DNA of 64,000 nt from Desulfuromonas thiophila (GCF_900101955.1 NZ_FNAQ01000007.1:1-64000), one strand, 5' to 3'. Counted from the first letter of the stretch, positions 46,023-59,444 are shown. Translations and numbers: made by a program. Notes: generated by a model from the sequence alone, not told the origin.

Positions 46023-46800
46023 AGCTCTTTGGCAGTATCGGCAGTTTGTTTTCGGTAGTGTCAAGCGCGAGTTTCAGCTCAAATATCGTAATTCAATGCT
46101 TGGTGCGGCCTGGACCCTGTTGCAGCCCCTGGCCATGATTTTAGTCTATGCGCTGATATTTTCGCGGGTAATGCAGGCGCGCCTGCCCGGTGTTGACGGC
46201 CCCTTTGCTTATAGTATCTACTTGTGTGCAGGAATCCTGGCCTGGGGAATGTTTGCTGAAATTCTTGGTCGGGCGCAGAATATTTTTCTTGAGCAGGCCG
46301 GATTGATCAAAAAAGTCAATTTTCCACGCATGACTCTGCCTTTGATTGTTATTTTTTCGGCATTAGTTAATTTTTTGATTGTTTTTGGGCTTTTTCTGGT
46401 TTTTCTGTTGGTGGTTGGACAGTTCCCCGGCTGGGTGATTCTGTCCTTGTTCCCGGTGTTGTTCATCCAGATTCTTGTGGCTATCGGACTGGGCATGATC
46501 GCCGGGGTTCTTAATGTTTTTTTTCGTGATGTCGGACAATTGATCGTTATTGTGTTGCAGTTCTGGTTTTGGCTGACACCGATCGTTTATCCCGCAAGTA
46601 TTTTACCGGCTTCGCTTCGTTCTTTGCTGGCATACAATCCTATGGCAGGGCTGATCGCTGCCTGGCAGGGTGTTCTTGTAACAGCCGTATCGCCACAGTG
46701 GTTTTCTTTGCTGTATCCGGCGCTGCTGGGGCTGGTGCTTTGTGCCTTTGGTTTTCATCTGTTCCGGCGCCGATCCGCTGAAATGGTGGATGAATTGTAA
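46009..46800 (+). CDS. wzm: O-polysaccharide ABC transporter permease
   Basis: 263 residues from ATG 46009. ABC-2 family permease with six hydrophobic segments; starts REFQLKYRNSMLGAAWTLLQP, the Wzm/KpsM/TagG signature, and contains the NVFFRDVGQLIVIVLQFWFW region before the last pair of helices. It exports the undecaprenyl-linked polymer finished in the cytoplasm. Codon and base use are a little more AT-rich than the lipid A genes. Its stop codon overlaps the wzt ATG by one base. Confidence 0.93.
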   Translation: MNLVRALWQYRQFVFGSVKREFQLKYRNSMLGAAWTLLQPLAMILVYALIFSRVMQARLPGVDGPFAYSIYLCAGILAWGMFAEILGRAQNIFLEQAGLIKKVNFPRMTLPLIVIFSALVNFLIVFGLFLVFLLVVGQFPGWVILSLFPVLFIQILVAIGLGMIAGVLNVFFRDVGQLIVIVLQFWFWLTPIVYPASILPASLRSLLAYNPMAGLIAAWQGVLVTAVSPQWFSLLYPALLGLVLCAFGFHLFRRRSAEMVDEL

Positions 46801-48017
46801 TGGCGGCCATTCGCGTTGAGAATGTTTCGAAAGCTTACCGCTGCTATGCTGGACGCTGGTCTCGCCTGCTGGAATGGACACTTCCCGTCCTTGGCGCGCG
46901 TCACCAACAGGTTTGGGTGGTGCGGGATGTTAGTTTTTCGGTTTGGCCGGGAGAGGCCGTAGGAATTGTCGGCATGAACGGTGCCGGTAAAAGTACGTTG
47001 CTCAAGATGATAGCCGGCACCACGGTGCCCACGCATGGACAGATTTTCCTTCGTGGCCGAGTTGCTGCTCTGCTTGAATTGGGACTTGGTTTTCATCCCG
47101 ATTTCACCGGGCGCCAGAATCTTTATATGGCTGGGCAGCTGATGGGACTTTCCAGTGATTTTATTGATGCCCAGATGCCTGAAATTGAAGCGTTTGCCGA
47201 AGTCGGTGATTATCTGGACAAGCCGGTAAGAGTCTATTCGAGCGGCATGCAGATGCGCCTGGCTTTCAGTATTGCAACAGCTCAGCGCCCGGATATCCTG
47301 ATAGTTGATGAAGCTCTTTCCGTAGGGGATAGTTATTTTCAACATAAAAGTTTCGACCGGATTCGGCAATTTCGCCAGCAAGGAACAACTCTTTTGCTGG
47401 TTTCACATGATAAAAGCGCTATCCAGTCGATCTGCGACAGGGCGATTTTGCTCCATGAAGGCAGATTGGCCCTCGAAGGAGAACCCGATGCCGTGCTGGA
47501 TTACTACAACGCCTTGCTGGCGCAACGGGGAGACTATGAACTCTGGCAGCAACGACAGGAGGGGGTAACCCGAACGTTCTCCGGTACCGGGGAGGCGTGC
47601 CTACTGCATGTAGGTTTGCTTGACGAGAACAACCGTCCCCTTGATGTCGTCGCGGTCGGCCAGAGGGTCTGTCTGCGGATTGTTTTTAGAGCGCAGGAAG
47701 CACTTCCCGAGGTTGTTCTCGGTTATCAGATCAGGGATCGTCTTGGTCAGGCAGTTTTTGGCACCAATACGGCTTATCTCAATCAGCCGTTGTACCATCT
47801 CGCGAAGGATGAAACGGTTGAGTACCGGTTTTATTTTGAGGCGATGCTGGGAGAGGGTTCCTACACGCTTTCCGTGGCGTTACATACCAGCGAAAGCCAT
47901 GTCATGCATAATTATGCCTGGCATGATATGGCGTTGATGTTTTCGGTGGTCAACTCAAACCAGAAACGTTTTGTCGGTGTGGCCTGGCTGCCGCCGACCA
48001 TGGAGTGTTTGCGGTAA
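46800..48017 (+). CDS. wzt: O-polysaccharide ABC transporter ATPase with C-terminal binding domain
   Basis: 405 residues from ATG 46800. The ATPase part covers 1-245: Walker A GMNGAGKST near 62, signature YSSGMQMRLAFSIAT near 145, Walker B ILIVDEALSVGD. Residues about 255-405 are an extra beta-rich domain (VGQRVCLRIVFRAQEALPEV, then IRDRLGQAVFGTNT) like the Wzt carbohydrate-binding domain of E. coli O8/O9a, which recognises the capped end of the glycan. Such a domain implies chain-terminating modification, consistent with the methyltransferases downstream. Ends TAATG, overlapping the next gene. Confidence 0.94.
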   Translation: MAAIRVENVSKAYRCYAGRWSRLLEWTLPVLGARHQQVWVVRDVSFSVWPGEAVGIVGMNGAGKSTLLKMIAGTTVPTHGQIFLRGRVAALLELGLGFHPDFTGRQNLYMAGQLMGLSSDFIDAQMPEIEAFAEVGDYLDKPVRVYSSGMQMRLAFSIATAQRPDILIVDEALSVGDSYFQHKSFDRIRQFRQQGTTLLLVSHDKSAIQSICDRAILLHEGRLALEGEPDAVLDYYNALLAQRGDYELWQQRQEGVTRTFSGTGEACLLHVGLLDENNRPLDVVAVGQRVCLRIVFRAQEALPEVVLGYQIRDRLGQAVFGTNTAYLNQPLYHLAKDETVEYRFYFEAMLGEGSYTLSVALHTSESHVMHNYAWHDMALMFSVVNSNQKRFVGVAWLPPTMECLR

Positions 48018-49279
48018 TGGCGGTGGATTTTTACCGGGTATTTGAAGATCGCTACCGGGGTTCCCGGCTGCTTATAAAAGAGCGGCAAAAAATCTATCTT
48101 GAATTTGTCGCGCCTCTGAGTCGTTGGCAACGTCCCCTGCGTTTGGTGGATCTGGGTTGCGGTCGCGGAGAATGGCTGGAATTGCTGCGGGAGCAGGGTT
48201 TCGAAGCATTGGGGATTGACAGTGATGATCAGATGCTGGCGGCCTGCCGTGAGCGGGGACTGACGGTTGCGACAGAGGATGTTTTGGACTGGCTGGTTCG
48301 GCAGAGCGAAAACAGCTGTGACCTAATCAGCGCATTTCATCTGGTGGAGCATCTTGCCGTGGAGCGGGTAGATGAACTCGTCTGCCAGAGCCTGCGTGTA
48401 CTGCGTCCCGGGGGGCTTTTGTTGCTGGAAACACCAAATCCTGAAAACCTGTTGGTTTCAACCCACCTGTTTTATCTCGATCCGACACATCAGCGGCCAT
48501 TTTCCCCTCACTTGCTGGCTTTTTTGCCGGAGTTTCATGGATTCGTGCGTACGCGTATTCTGCGACTGCATGGCCAGGAAGCCGATGCTGGTGCCGTCGT
48601 TCGGCTGCAGGATGTTTTGGAAGGAGCCAGTCAGGATTACGCTGTGATAGCTCAGAAAGCTGCCGCGACAGGAGTCCTAGAAGCGTTCGATGGGCCTTTT
48701 GCCATGGTGGATGGAATTGATACCACCACGCTGGCACAGCGGTATGACCAACAGCATTTCGCCGGTCTTCAGCAGGTGGACGAAGGGATACGGCAAATGC
48801 TTGAGCGTGAAGCTCTGTTGCGGCAACGGTTGCAGGCGGTGGAGCAGCAACAGCATTCCTTGCGACTGCAACTGGACCGGCTCTCTGCCCGTCGCAACTG
48901 GGGCATTTCTATCCGGTTGCGCGGATTGGCGGGCCATTTACGCCACCGAGCAGGTGCCGGGCTTTGGTTTTTTTTGCGGCGGAGCGAACGGGTTCCCTTC
49001 GTCGCTGTCTGGTTCTGGCGAGTAATGGGTCTTAGCCCTCCATTGTTGGCTCATTTGCGCTGTTTTGTTGCCTGCCGAGAACGGAATCGAGAGGTTTCTG
49101 TTGCTGCAGGCACCGCGCCCAAGTCAGAGAGGGGTGTTGAAAAAGAACCATTGCTCGATGAGCGACCGTTTCAGCAAGCCGAGGAGGCCATGCCAGCATC
49201 ATTGTGCTTTCATGATGGTATGAGACAGGCTTATGCCCGGCGGCGCTCAGCCAAGGGAGCCGATGCGTGCGAATCCTGA
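48017..49279 (+). CDS. SAM-dependent methyltransferase with coiled-coil tail (WbdD-like role)
   Basis: 420 residues from ATG 48017. Class I methyltransferase domain at about 10-205: motif I LVDLGCGRGEWLELL near 45, GIDSDDQML, LISAFHLVEHL and LRPGGLLLLETPNPEN. A coiled coil follows at about 255-300 (IRQMLEREALLRQRLQAVEQ), then a partly hydrophobic segment WFFLRRSERVPFVAVWFWRV. WbdD of E. coli O8/O9a also joins a terminating methyltransferase to a coiled coil that measures chain length, but it has a kinase too, which I do not see here. So a capping methyltransferase is the best reading. Overlaps the next gene by 13 bases. Confidence 0.8.
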   Translation: MAVDFYRVFEDRYRGSRLLIKERQKIYLEFVAPLSRWQRPLRLVDLGCGRGEWLELLREQGFEALGIDSDDQMLAACRERGLTVATEDVLDWLVRQSENSCDLISAFHLVEHLAVERVDELVCQSLRVLRPGGLLLLETPNPENLLVSTHLFYLDPTHQRPFSPHLLAFLPEFHGFVRTRILRLHGQEADAGAVVRLQDVLEGASQDYAVIAQKAAATGVLEAFDGPFAMVDGIDTTTLAQRYDQQHFAGLQQVDEGIRQMLEREALLRQRLQAVEQQQHSLRLQLDRLSARRNWGISIRLRGLAGHLRHRAGAGLWFFLRRSERVPFVAVWFWRVMGLSPPLLAHLRCFVACRERNREVSVAAGTAPKSERGVEKEPLLDERPFQQAEEAMPASLCFHDGMRQAYARRRSAKGADACES

Positions 49280-52200
49280 TAGATTTGCAGGCCGCTCAAT
49301 CCCAGAGTCGTTTTCGGGGGATCGGTCGCTATAGTCTGGCTTTTGTCCGGGCGCTACTGCAGCAAAGAACCCAGCATGAAATCGTTATAGCCTTAAGCGG
49401 TCTTTTCCCCGAGACCCTTGATGCGATTCGTCTCTCTTTCGCTGATGTGCTTGCGCCCGAGCGATTACGGGTCTGGTATGCTCCCGGTCCGGTGCGAGAA
49501 GCGCAGTCCGTTAATGCCTGGCGTCGTGCTGTGGCGGAATTGACTCGTGAAGCTTTTTTGGCGGAGTTGCAGCCGGATGTTGTCCATGTTTGCAGTCTGT
49601 TTGAAGGCTTCTATGACGATCTGGTCAGCAGCGTTGGCTGCTGGGATCGTCAAACCCCGGTATCCATTTCCCTTTATGATCTGATTCCACTGGCAGAGGC
49701 GGAGCTTTATCTCAAGCCAGACCCGGCCTATGCTGCGCATTATCAGCGAAAACTGATGTTTGCCCGGCGCGCTTCCTTGTGCCTGGCAATTTCTGAACAT
49801 ACCGCGATGCAAGGACGGGAGCTGCTTGGCCTGGATGCCGAGCGGATTGTTAATGTCTCCGCTGCCGCCGACCGCATTTTCCGGCCCGTTTGTTTGTCTG
49901 ATGCTGAAAAACAGGGATTATGCCGGAAGTTTGGCCTCGATCGTTCATTTGTTCTGTATACCGGCGGCGGGGATGAACGTAAAAATCTCACCCGCCTGCT
50001 GCAGTCTTTTGCCCTGTTGCCTCAAGCGATTCGGGATCGGTATCAGTTGCTTTTAGCAGGAAAGGCCCTCGAGGATCGCATTGAGAGGCTAACCGAGATC
50101 GGGCGCGACAATGGTCTTTTGTCTGATCAGCTGCGCTTTGCCGGTTATGTGGATGAAAAGGAGTTGGTAGGACTCTACAACCTCTGTGATCTGTTTGTGT
50201 TCCCCTCTTTGCATGAAGGATTTGGGCTGCCGGTTCTCGAGGCGATGGCTTGTGGTGCGCCCGTGATAGCGGCCCAGACAACCAGCCTGCCAGAAGTACT
50301 CGACAATCCAGCAGCCCTGTTTGATCCGTCTTGTGTTTTCAGTATGCGGGATAAGCTGTGTCAGGGTTTGACGGATACAGTGTTTCGTGAACAACTCAGA
50401 AAGGCAGGATTACAGCGGGCGCGGCAGTTTTCCTGGCAGCGTACAGCGGAAAAAAGCCTTGCGGCCTGGGAAACACTGGTCGAACGCGGCAGGCACAAGG
50501 GTCTTGCTTTGGGTGCGACATCACAGCCCAGACCACGCTTGGCCTTTGTTTCTCCCCTGCCGCCGCAACAGACCGGCATAGCCGATTACAGCGCCCGGCT
50601 ATTGAAGGGGTTGTCACGATACTATGCCATTGAGCTGGTGGTGGCGCAAAAGGATGTCGACCTTCGGGCGATCGGCTGTGATCTGCCGGTGCGAGACGTT
50701 GATTGGTTGCTGGAACATGCCGCAGAGATAGATCGAATCGTCTATCAGTTGGGAAACTCTCCGTATCACAGGTATCAACTGCCCCTGTTGCAACAGTTGC
50801 CGGGAGTGGTGGTGCTGCACGATGTGTTTCTCAGTGCCCTGATGGCCTGGCGTGAAATTGAGGGACAAGAGAGTAACGCCTGGGTCGAAGCGCTTTACCG
50901 TTCGCATGGCTACATAGCCGTACAGCGGCGTTTTCGTGATGCCGAAGGGGCTCGACAGACCTATCCGGCTGGTTTTTCAGCGATTGAGCAAGCCCAGGGG
51001 CTGATTGTTCATTCCCGGCATGCGCAGGATCTGGTTCAGCGCTGGTATGGGGCGCAATGGGGACGTCGTTGTTTGCAGGTTCCCCTTGTCTGTGAGCGGC
51101 CGGCCGCCATAGAGGAGGAGCGTGCCTCTGCCAAGAAAAGGCTGGGATGCCGGGCAACGGACTTTCTGGTCTGCAGTTTCGGGTTTGTTGCGGCGACCAA
51201 ACAATGTGACCGGCTTGTGCGCTGTTGGTTAGGCAGCGCCTTGGCTCGCGACCGACGTTGTCATCTTGTTTTCGTTGGTCAGGTTGATCAGGTCTCATAT
51301 GGCGGTATTTTGCGGCAGCTGATTTCGGCTGCCGGCATGGATGAACATATTCATGTGACCGGTTATGTCGCCACGGAATCTTATCGGGACTATCTTGCCG
51401 CTGCTGATCTGGCGGTTCAACTGCGGACGGATTCGCGAGGTGAGACTTCGGCTTCCCTGCTGGATTGTCTGGCGGCGTCCGTTGCCGTGATTGCCAACGC
51501 TCATGGTTCCATGGCGGAAATGGATGCGCAAGGACTCTGGTTGCTGGCTGATGAGTTTACCGACCAGCAGTTGGTCGAGGCGTTGGAAACCCTTTGGCGT
51601 GACCCTGACAGGCGTCATGAGCTAGCCCGACGTGGCCAGTCAGGCATTGTTGCCCGACACCAGCCTGAACAATGTGCCTGTCACTATGTTGAAGCAATCG
51701 AATGGTTTTATTCCCGGCCGTTGCGACCACGGCACGGCTTGCCTGCCGCCATTGCTGCACTGGAGGGGCCTGAGCCGGAAGTGGCTGAAATTCTGACGCT
51801 TGCTGCTGCACTTGAGCAGACTTTTATTCCATGTTTGCCCGATTCCTGTCTGTTTCTTGATGTGACTGCTACCTGTAAACAGGATCGCCGGACCGGCATT
51901 GAGCGGGTCGTTCGTTCTTTGTTGCTGGTTTTGCTGCAATCACCTCCGCCCGGCTGGCGTGTCGAACCGGTGCGGTTGCTGTGCTGTGAAGGCACTTGGC
52001 AGTACTGTGCCGCTCGTCGCTACAGCTTGGAATTGCTGGGCTGCCCGACGACGGCTCTGCCCGATGGGCCTGTTATGCCCGGTCCCGATGATCTTGTCAT
52101 GACCCTTGACCTGTCGGGCGACGCTCTGGTGCAGGCGGTGCAGTCAGGTTATTATCGCCAGCTCCGTGCGCAGGGAACGCGACTCTATGCCCTGGTTTTC

Positions 52201-53063
52201 GATTTGCTGCCGGTGCGCAGTCCCCAATGGTTCCCACCGCAGAGTGCGCAGTTGCACCAGTCTTGGCTTGAAGCGATAAGCACCTTTGATGGCGCACTGT
52301 GTATTTCCGCAACGGTGGCTGAGGACTTGCGGAACTGGCATGCCGCTGAAAAAAAGACCATCGACCTTGACCAGCCTTACCGCATCGACTGGTTTCATCT
52401 CGGGGCAGATCTTGACGCAGGCGTCTCTGGTGAGGGTTGTGCGGTGCAGGTCAGCAGGCTGCGGCAGCGTCTGGCCCGCTGCCCCAGTTTTCTGATGGTT
52501 GGAACGGTTGAGCCCCGCAAGGCCTATTTGCAGGCCGTGTCGGCTTTTACCTGTTTGTGGCAGCAAGGGGTCGATGTCAATCTGGTAATTGTTGGTCGGG
52601 AAGGCTGGCGCGATCTGCCCGAAGCCTTGCGGCGCGACATCCCGGCGACTGTTCAGTGTCTACGTCAGCATCCCGAAGCAGAACGCCGGCTGTTCTGGTT
52701 TGATGATGCCAGTGATGAAACGCTTGAGTGGCTTTATCAGGCGGCGGACTGTCTGCTGGCTGCGTCCTACGATGAAGGCTTTGGTTTGCCCTTGGTAGAA
52801 GCGGCATTGCGTGGTTTGCCGGTGCTGGCTCGCGATATTCCTGTCTTTCGTGAGGTTGCCGGTGATTGGGCTTGCTATTTCACTGCCCATGACGGGTGTG
52901 CGTTGGCCGGAGTGATCCAGGATTGGCTGGCATCGCAAGACCCGGGGCCGCAGTCTGAGAGCAGGCGGGTCGCGATTCAGACCTGGCAGCAGAGTGCGGG
53001 GAATCTCCTGACGTTTTGTGGCATTTTGCGTTCGGAACCTTGCGCACAGAGGGAGCAGGCAGA

Positions 53064-53067
<4 letters not shown>
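49267..53067 (+). CDS. Triple-domain GT4 glycosyltransferase (O-chain polymerase)
   Basis: 1266 residues from GTG 49267. Three GT-B units in one chain. Unit 1 (about 1-405) opens MRILIDLQAAQSQSRFRGIG and has EGFGLPVLEAMACGAPV near 316. Unit 2 (about 420-825) opens LAFVSPLPPQQTGIADYS and has the variant RGETSASLLDCLAASVAV near 725. Unit 3 (about 858-1250) opens LFLDVTATCKQDRRTGIERV and has EGFGLPLVEAALRGLPVL near 1170. Multi-domain transferases of this kind (WbdA, WbpX-type) build the repeat unit of ABC-exported homopolymers. Predicted to polymerise D-rhamnose from GDP-D-rhamnose, given gmd and rmd. No membrane segment. Confidence 0.9.
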
Positions 53068-55503
<2,436 letters not shown>

Positions 55504-55504
<1 letters not shown>

Positions 55505-56481
55505 TGTCGTCCAAGCGCCTGCTCATAACGGGTGCCGGTGGTTTTGTCGGTCAGAGGCTGGTGCGATTTTTGCGGCAGCAGGCCTCTTGGAACACCGCTG
55601 AACTGCAGTTGTGGGATGCCCATGCCAACGAAGGTGACACCATTAAGGTCGATTTGTGCCAGGCTTCGCTTGTCGACCGGGCGGTTGCTGATTTTTTGCC
55701 AACCGCTGTTGTTCATCTGGCGGCCCAATCGCATGTCCCTACGGCCTGGCAGCAGCCGGAACTTACCTGGCAGGTCAACTGTTTCGGTACACTGTCGTTG
55801 CTCGAAGCCTTGCGCCGTCATGTTCCCACAGCCGGAGTTCTCTTTGTCGGCACGGCCGAGGTCTATGGTGCTTCCTTTAAAACCGCAGTTCCCCTCGATG
55901 AATCCGCGTCGTTGCAGCCACTGAATCCCTATGCGGCCAGTAAGGCGGCTGCCGATCTCATGGCTGGCCAGTATGCTGCCGGCGGATTGCGTATCGTCCG
56001 CCTGCGGCCATTCAATCATATCGGTCCGGGGCAACGGGAAGACTTTGTCGCCTCCTCTTTCGCTGCGCAGATTGCCCGCATTGAATGCGGCCTGCAGCCG
56101 GGCGTCATCCGGGTCGGAAACCTTCAGGCGCAACGCGATTTTCTTGATGTTGCCGATGTGGTGCGGGCCTATGCCCTGGCCCTGGAACGTCTTGACTGGT
56201 TGCCGGCGGGTTTGGTGCTGAATCTGTGTAGTGGTGTGCCTCGTCGCATTGCCGAGATACTGGAATTGCTCTGCCGTCAAACCCGCTGCCCGATTCGCAT
56301 CGAAACCGATCCTGACCGCCTGCGACCTGTGGACATCCCCCTGGCCTATGGTCGCTGTGACGCCGCGCAGCATTGGCTGGGTTGGGAACCGCAGATACCC
56401 TTTACCCACACCCTCAGTTTGCTGCTCGATGATTGGCGTGACCGGGTGCAACGGGACGGCCGATCTGGAAGTGTGTCATGA
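55504..56481 (+). CDS. rmd: GDP-4-dehydro-6-deoxy-D-mannose reductase (Rmd)
   Basis: 325 residues from ATG 55504. NAD(P) motif LLITGAGGFVGQRLVRFL, then VVHLAAQSHVPTAW, FVGTAEVYG with the active-site Ser/Thr region, and NPYAASKAAADLMAGQY (Tyr-x3-Lys). RPFNHIGPGQREDFVASSFA is typical of Rmd. It reduces the Gmd product to GDP-D-rhamnose. The alternative, GDP-L-fucose synthase, has a different signature (it also epimerises), so D-rhamnose is the more likely product. Confidence 0.88.
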
Positions 56482-57596
56482 GGGTGCTTCATGTTTATCG
56501 CACCTATTTTCCTGACAGCCAGGGGGGGCTGGAGGAAGCGATACGTCAGCTGTGCCGTGCCACTACTTCTCGGGGCGTACAGAACCGTATTTTTACGTTG
56601 AGTCCCTGTCCGCGGCCGGCAGTTCTGCAACGTCCCGAGGCCGAGGTGCATCGTTTTCCCCGAACATGCGAAATCGCATCCTGTGGCATCTCGGTTTCCG
56701 CCTTGGCAGGATTCAGAGCGTTGGTGGATTGGGCCGATCTGGTGCACTACCAGTTCCCTTGGCCCTTTGCCGATTTTCTGCATCTGGCGGCTTGCGTGCG
56801 CAAGCCGGCGCTGGTTAGCTATCAAGCCGATATTGTACGGCAACAGGGCTGGCTGCGACTTTACCGACCCCTGATGCGGCAGTTTCTTGCCCGTATGGCT
56901 GCCGTTGTGGCCACTTCACCCCAGTACGCGGCCAGCAGCCCGGTGCTTTCTGCCATGAGGGATCGGCTCCAGGTGATTCCTCTGGGACTGGATCCGGCCA
57001 GCTATCCTGTGCCGAGTGCAGACCGGCAGCAGGAGGTGCTGCGGCGTTTCGGACGGGATTATTTCCTGTTTGTCGGTGTTCTGCGTTATTACAAGGGGCT
57101 GTCTTTTCTTCTGGAAGCCGCCCGGCACGCTCCTTTCCAGGTGGTTGTCGCCGGTAGCGGTCCGCTGGAGAGCCTGTTGCATCGACAGGTCCGTGAACTG
57201 GGCCTTTCCAATGTTCATTTTGCCGGGCATGTTGATGATGCGACCAAGGTGGCTTTGTTGCAGCAGGCGCGCGCCCTGGTTTTCCCTTCGCATCTGCGCA
57301 GCGAAGCTTTTGGCATGGCGCTGCTGGAAGGGGCCCTGTTTGCCAGGCCGCTGATCAGCTGCGAAATCGGATCGGGAATGAGCTATATCAATCAGCATAA
57401 TCAGACCGGATTGATCGTGCCGCCAGAGGATCCATTTGCGTTACGTCAGGCCATGCTGCAACTGTATCAGGACGAGGTTCTTGCCGCGCGCCTGGGTGCA
57501 GGCGCATACCAGCGTTTTCTGCAGTTGTTTACTGCGGAACGCATGGCTGAACAATATCTTCATCTTTATCGCTGGATTCTTGGGTCCTCGCCATAG
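56478..57596 (+). CDS. GT4 glycosyltransferase (WbpZ-like)
   Basis: 372 residues from ATG 56478, overlapping rmd. GT-B fold with MRVLHVYRTYFPDSQGGLEE at the N-terminus, FLFVGVLRYYKGLSFLLEAA near 190, and the E-x7-E region RSEAFGMALLEGALFARPLI near 275. Best match by pattern and context is WbpZ, which adds the first D-rhamnose onto the lipid-linked GlcNAc primer in P. aeruginosa. Last gene of the O-chain operon; about 100 bases separate it from the secretion genes. Confidence 0.85.
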   Translation: MRVLHVYRTYFPDSQGGLEEAIRQLCRATTSRGVQNRIFTLSPCPRPAVLQRPEAEVHRFPRTCEIASCGISVSALAGFRALVDWADLVHYQFPWPFADFLHLAACVRKPALVSYQADIVRQQGWLRLYRPLMRQFLARMAAVVATSPQYAASSPVLSAMRDRLQVIPLGLDPASYPVPSADRQQEVLRRFGRDYFLFVGVLRYYKGLSFLLEAARHAPFQVVVAGSGPLESLLHRQVRELGLSNVHFAGHVDDATKVALLQQARALVFPSHLRSEAFGMALLEGALFARPLISCEIGSGMSYINQHNQTGLIVPPEDPFALRQAMLQLYQDEVLAARLGAGAYQRFLQLFTAERMAEQYLHLYRWILGSSP

Positions 57597-57700
57597 CGGC
57601 AGCTGGCTGCCGTCTCCTTCCTTGACAGCGTTATGCTAATTGTGCCACAGTCTCCCGCTGTCGCCAGAACATTTGTCCTGTAGCCGAAAGGCCCGATTTT

Positions 57701-59368
57701 ATGAAGAGTTTTTTCAAGAAATGGCGTCCCTATCTGATTTTTGGGGCGCTGTTCAGCATGTTTATCAATGCCCTGCAGCTGACCTTTCCCATCTATATGC
57801 TGCAGATCTATGATCGCGTGCTGTCGAGTTACAGCATGCCGACGCTTTACGCCATTACACTGGCGGCGATAGTCTCCCTGATAGTGATGGCGGCGCTGGA
57901 GTTTGTCCGCTCGCGGCTGCTGGTGCGCTGCGGCGTGGCCATCGATCAGGCGTTGAGTCGCGATGTGCTTGACAGCGTCCTGAAACAGGCGGTCAACAGC
58001 ACCCCGGCGCAGCAGCAGGCCAGCCTGCGCGATGTCAATGTGTTGCGCAACTTCTTTGGTGGCAACGCCATCTTCACGTTGTTTGACATTCCTTGGACGC
58101 CATTGTTTCTTGCGGCCATCTATATCCTGCACCCCCTGCTTGGCCTGGTGGCGACAGGCGGGGCTGTTTTGCTGATTGTTTTTGCGGTAATCAATGAAAA
58201 GGTTACCCGCCAGCCGCTGGATGCCGCCAACACCGTCAATGGCTTCTCAGCCAAGTTTGTCGAAGCTGCCCGCCGCAATGCCCAAACCGTCTACAGTATG
58301 GGCATGATGCCTGGCGTGACCCAGCGCTGGCAGGAATTTAATGACACCGTAACCAAATTGCAGACCCAGGCCAGCCGTCAGGCCGGCATGGTGCAGTCAC
58401 TGTCGGGCTGGTTGCGTCAGTCCATGCAGGTGTTTATCTACGGTGTAGGTGCCTGGCTGACGCTGGAGGGGCAGGCTACCGCCGGCTGTATGATTGCTTC
58501 GTCGATTGTCATGGGCAAGGCGCTGGCTCCGGTACAAATGGGCATAGGTTCCTGGAAGAGCATGATCGAGGCACGGGGGGCCTGGAAGCGGCTTGATGCG
58601 CTATTTTCTCAGCCAAAGCCTGAAGACGGGATGGATTTGCCGGCGCCTCAAGGGGAACTGACCGCCGAACATGCCAGTTTTGCCATTCAAGGCAACGCCA
58701 TTTTGCGTGACATTCATTTTGTTCTCCCGGCCGGAGAGTCTCTCGGCCTGATCGGTCCGTCCGGTGCTGGCAAAAGCACCCTGTGTCGTCTGCTGCTGGG
58801 GCTGTGGCCGGCCAGCGCTGGCAAGGTTCGTCTCGACGGTCATGATATCTATGCCTGGCAGCAGGAAAAACTCGGCCCTTATCTGGGCTATTTGCCGCAG
58901 GATATCGAATTGTTCAGTGGCACCATTGCCGAAAACATTGCCCGTCTCGGTACGGTGGATTCCGAGGAGGTCATTCGTGCCGCTCAACAAGCCGGCGTTC
59001 ACGAATTGATCCTCTCCCTGCCCAAGGGCTATGACACCCGGGTGGGTGAGGGTGGACAGACCCTTTCGGGTGGTCAGCGCCAGCGTATTGGCTTGGCCCG
59101 TGCCCTCTATGGCCGGCCGCGTCTGGTCATTCTCGACGAGCCAAACTCCAATCTTGACGATGAAGGTGAGGGGGCGCTTCTTCGGTCGTTCGCCGCATTA
59201 AAGGAACAAGGCACGACGTTGGTCGTGGTTTCGCATAAACCAGCGCTGCTGGCCGGTATGGACAAACTGTTGCTGCTCAAGGCCGGGCAGATGTCGCTTT
59301 ATGGGCCACGCGACGCGGTATTGGCCAAGTTGATGGAAGCCCGCAATGCCCAGCAGGTGGCGGGTTGA
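57701..59368 (+). CDS. prtD: Type I secretion ABC transporter (PrtD family)
   Basis: 555 residues. Fused permease and ATPase: helices in about 15-300, ATPase in 320-545. Walker A is GPSGAGKSTLCRLLLG near 353, signature LSGGQRQRIGLARAL near 450, Walker B LVILDEPNSNLDDEGE. NAIFTLFDIPWTPLFLAAI is a PrtD-type marker. There is no N-terminal C39-like peptidase domain, so the substrate is expected to keep an uncleaved C-terminal signal. Forms an operon with the adaptor and outer-membrane genes that follow. Confidence 0.94.
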   Translation: MKSFFKKWRPYLIFGALFSMFINALQLTFPIYMLQIYDRVLSSYSMPTLYAITLAAIVSLIVMAALEFVRSRLLVRCGVAIDQALSRDVLDSVLKQAVNSTPAQQQASLRDVNVLRNFFGGNAIFTLFDIPWTPLFLAAIYILHPLLGLVATGGAVLLIVFAVINEKVTRQPLDAANTVNGFSAKFVEAARRNAQTVYSMGMMPGVTQRWQEFNDTVTKLQTQASRQAGMVQSLSGWLRQSMQVFIYGVGAWLTLEGQATAGCMIASSIVMGKALAPVQMGIGSWKSMIEARGAWKRLDALFSQPKPEDGMDLPAPQGELTAEHASFAIQGNAILRDIHFVLPAGESLGLIGPSGAGKSTLCRLLLGLWPASAGKVRLDGHDIYAWQQEKLGPYLGYLPQDIELFSGTIAENIARLGTVDSEEVIRAAQQAGVHELILSLPKGYDTRVGEGGQTLSGGQRQRIGLARALYGRPRLVILDEPNSNLDDEGEGALLRSFAALKEQGTTLVVVSHKPALLAGMDKLLLLKAGQMSLYGPRDAVLAKLMEARNAQQVAG

Positions 59369-59444
59369 CGGGCGGGCGCGGTTTTTTGCCATCACTGCCG
59401 CTTTGTTTTTCTTATAGCACTCATCCTGCGAAGGTCATTATTCC

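Noticed and set aside
51420-51480. Loss of activity in unit 2 of the triple glycosyltransferase
   Set aside because: RGETSxxxLD is a known alternative form of the GT4 acceptor/donor motif, so degeneration cannot be claimed.
57622-57650. TTGACA before the PrtD-like gene
   Set aside because: No acceptable -10 hexamer at 15-19 bp.
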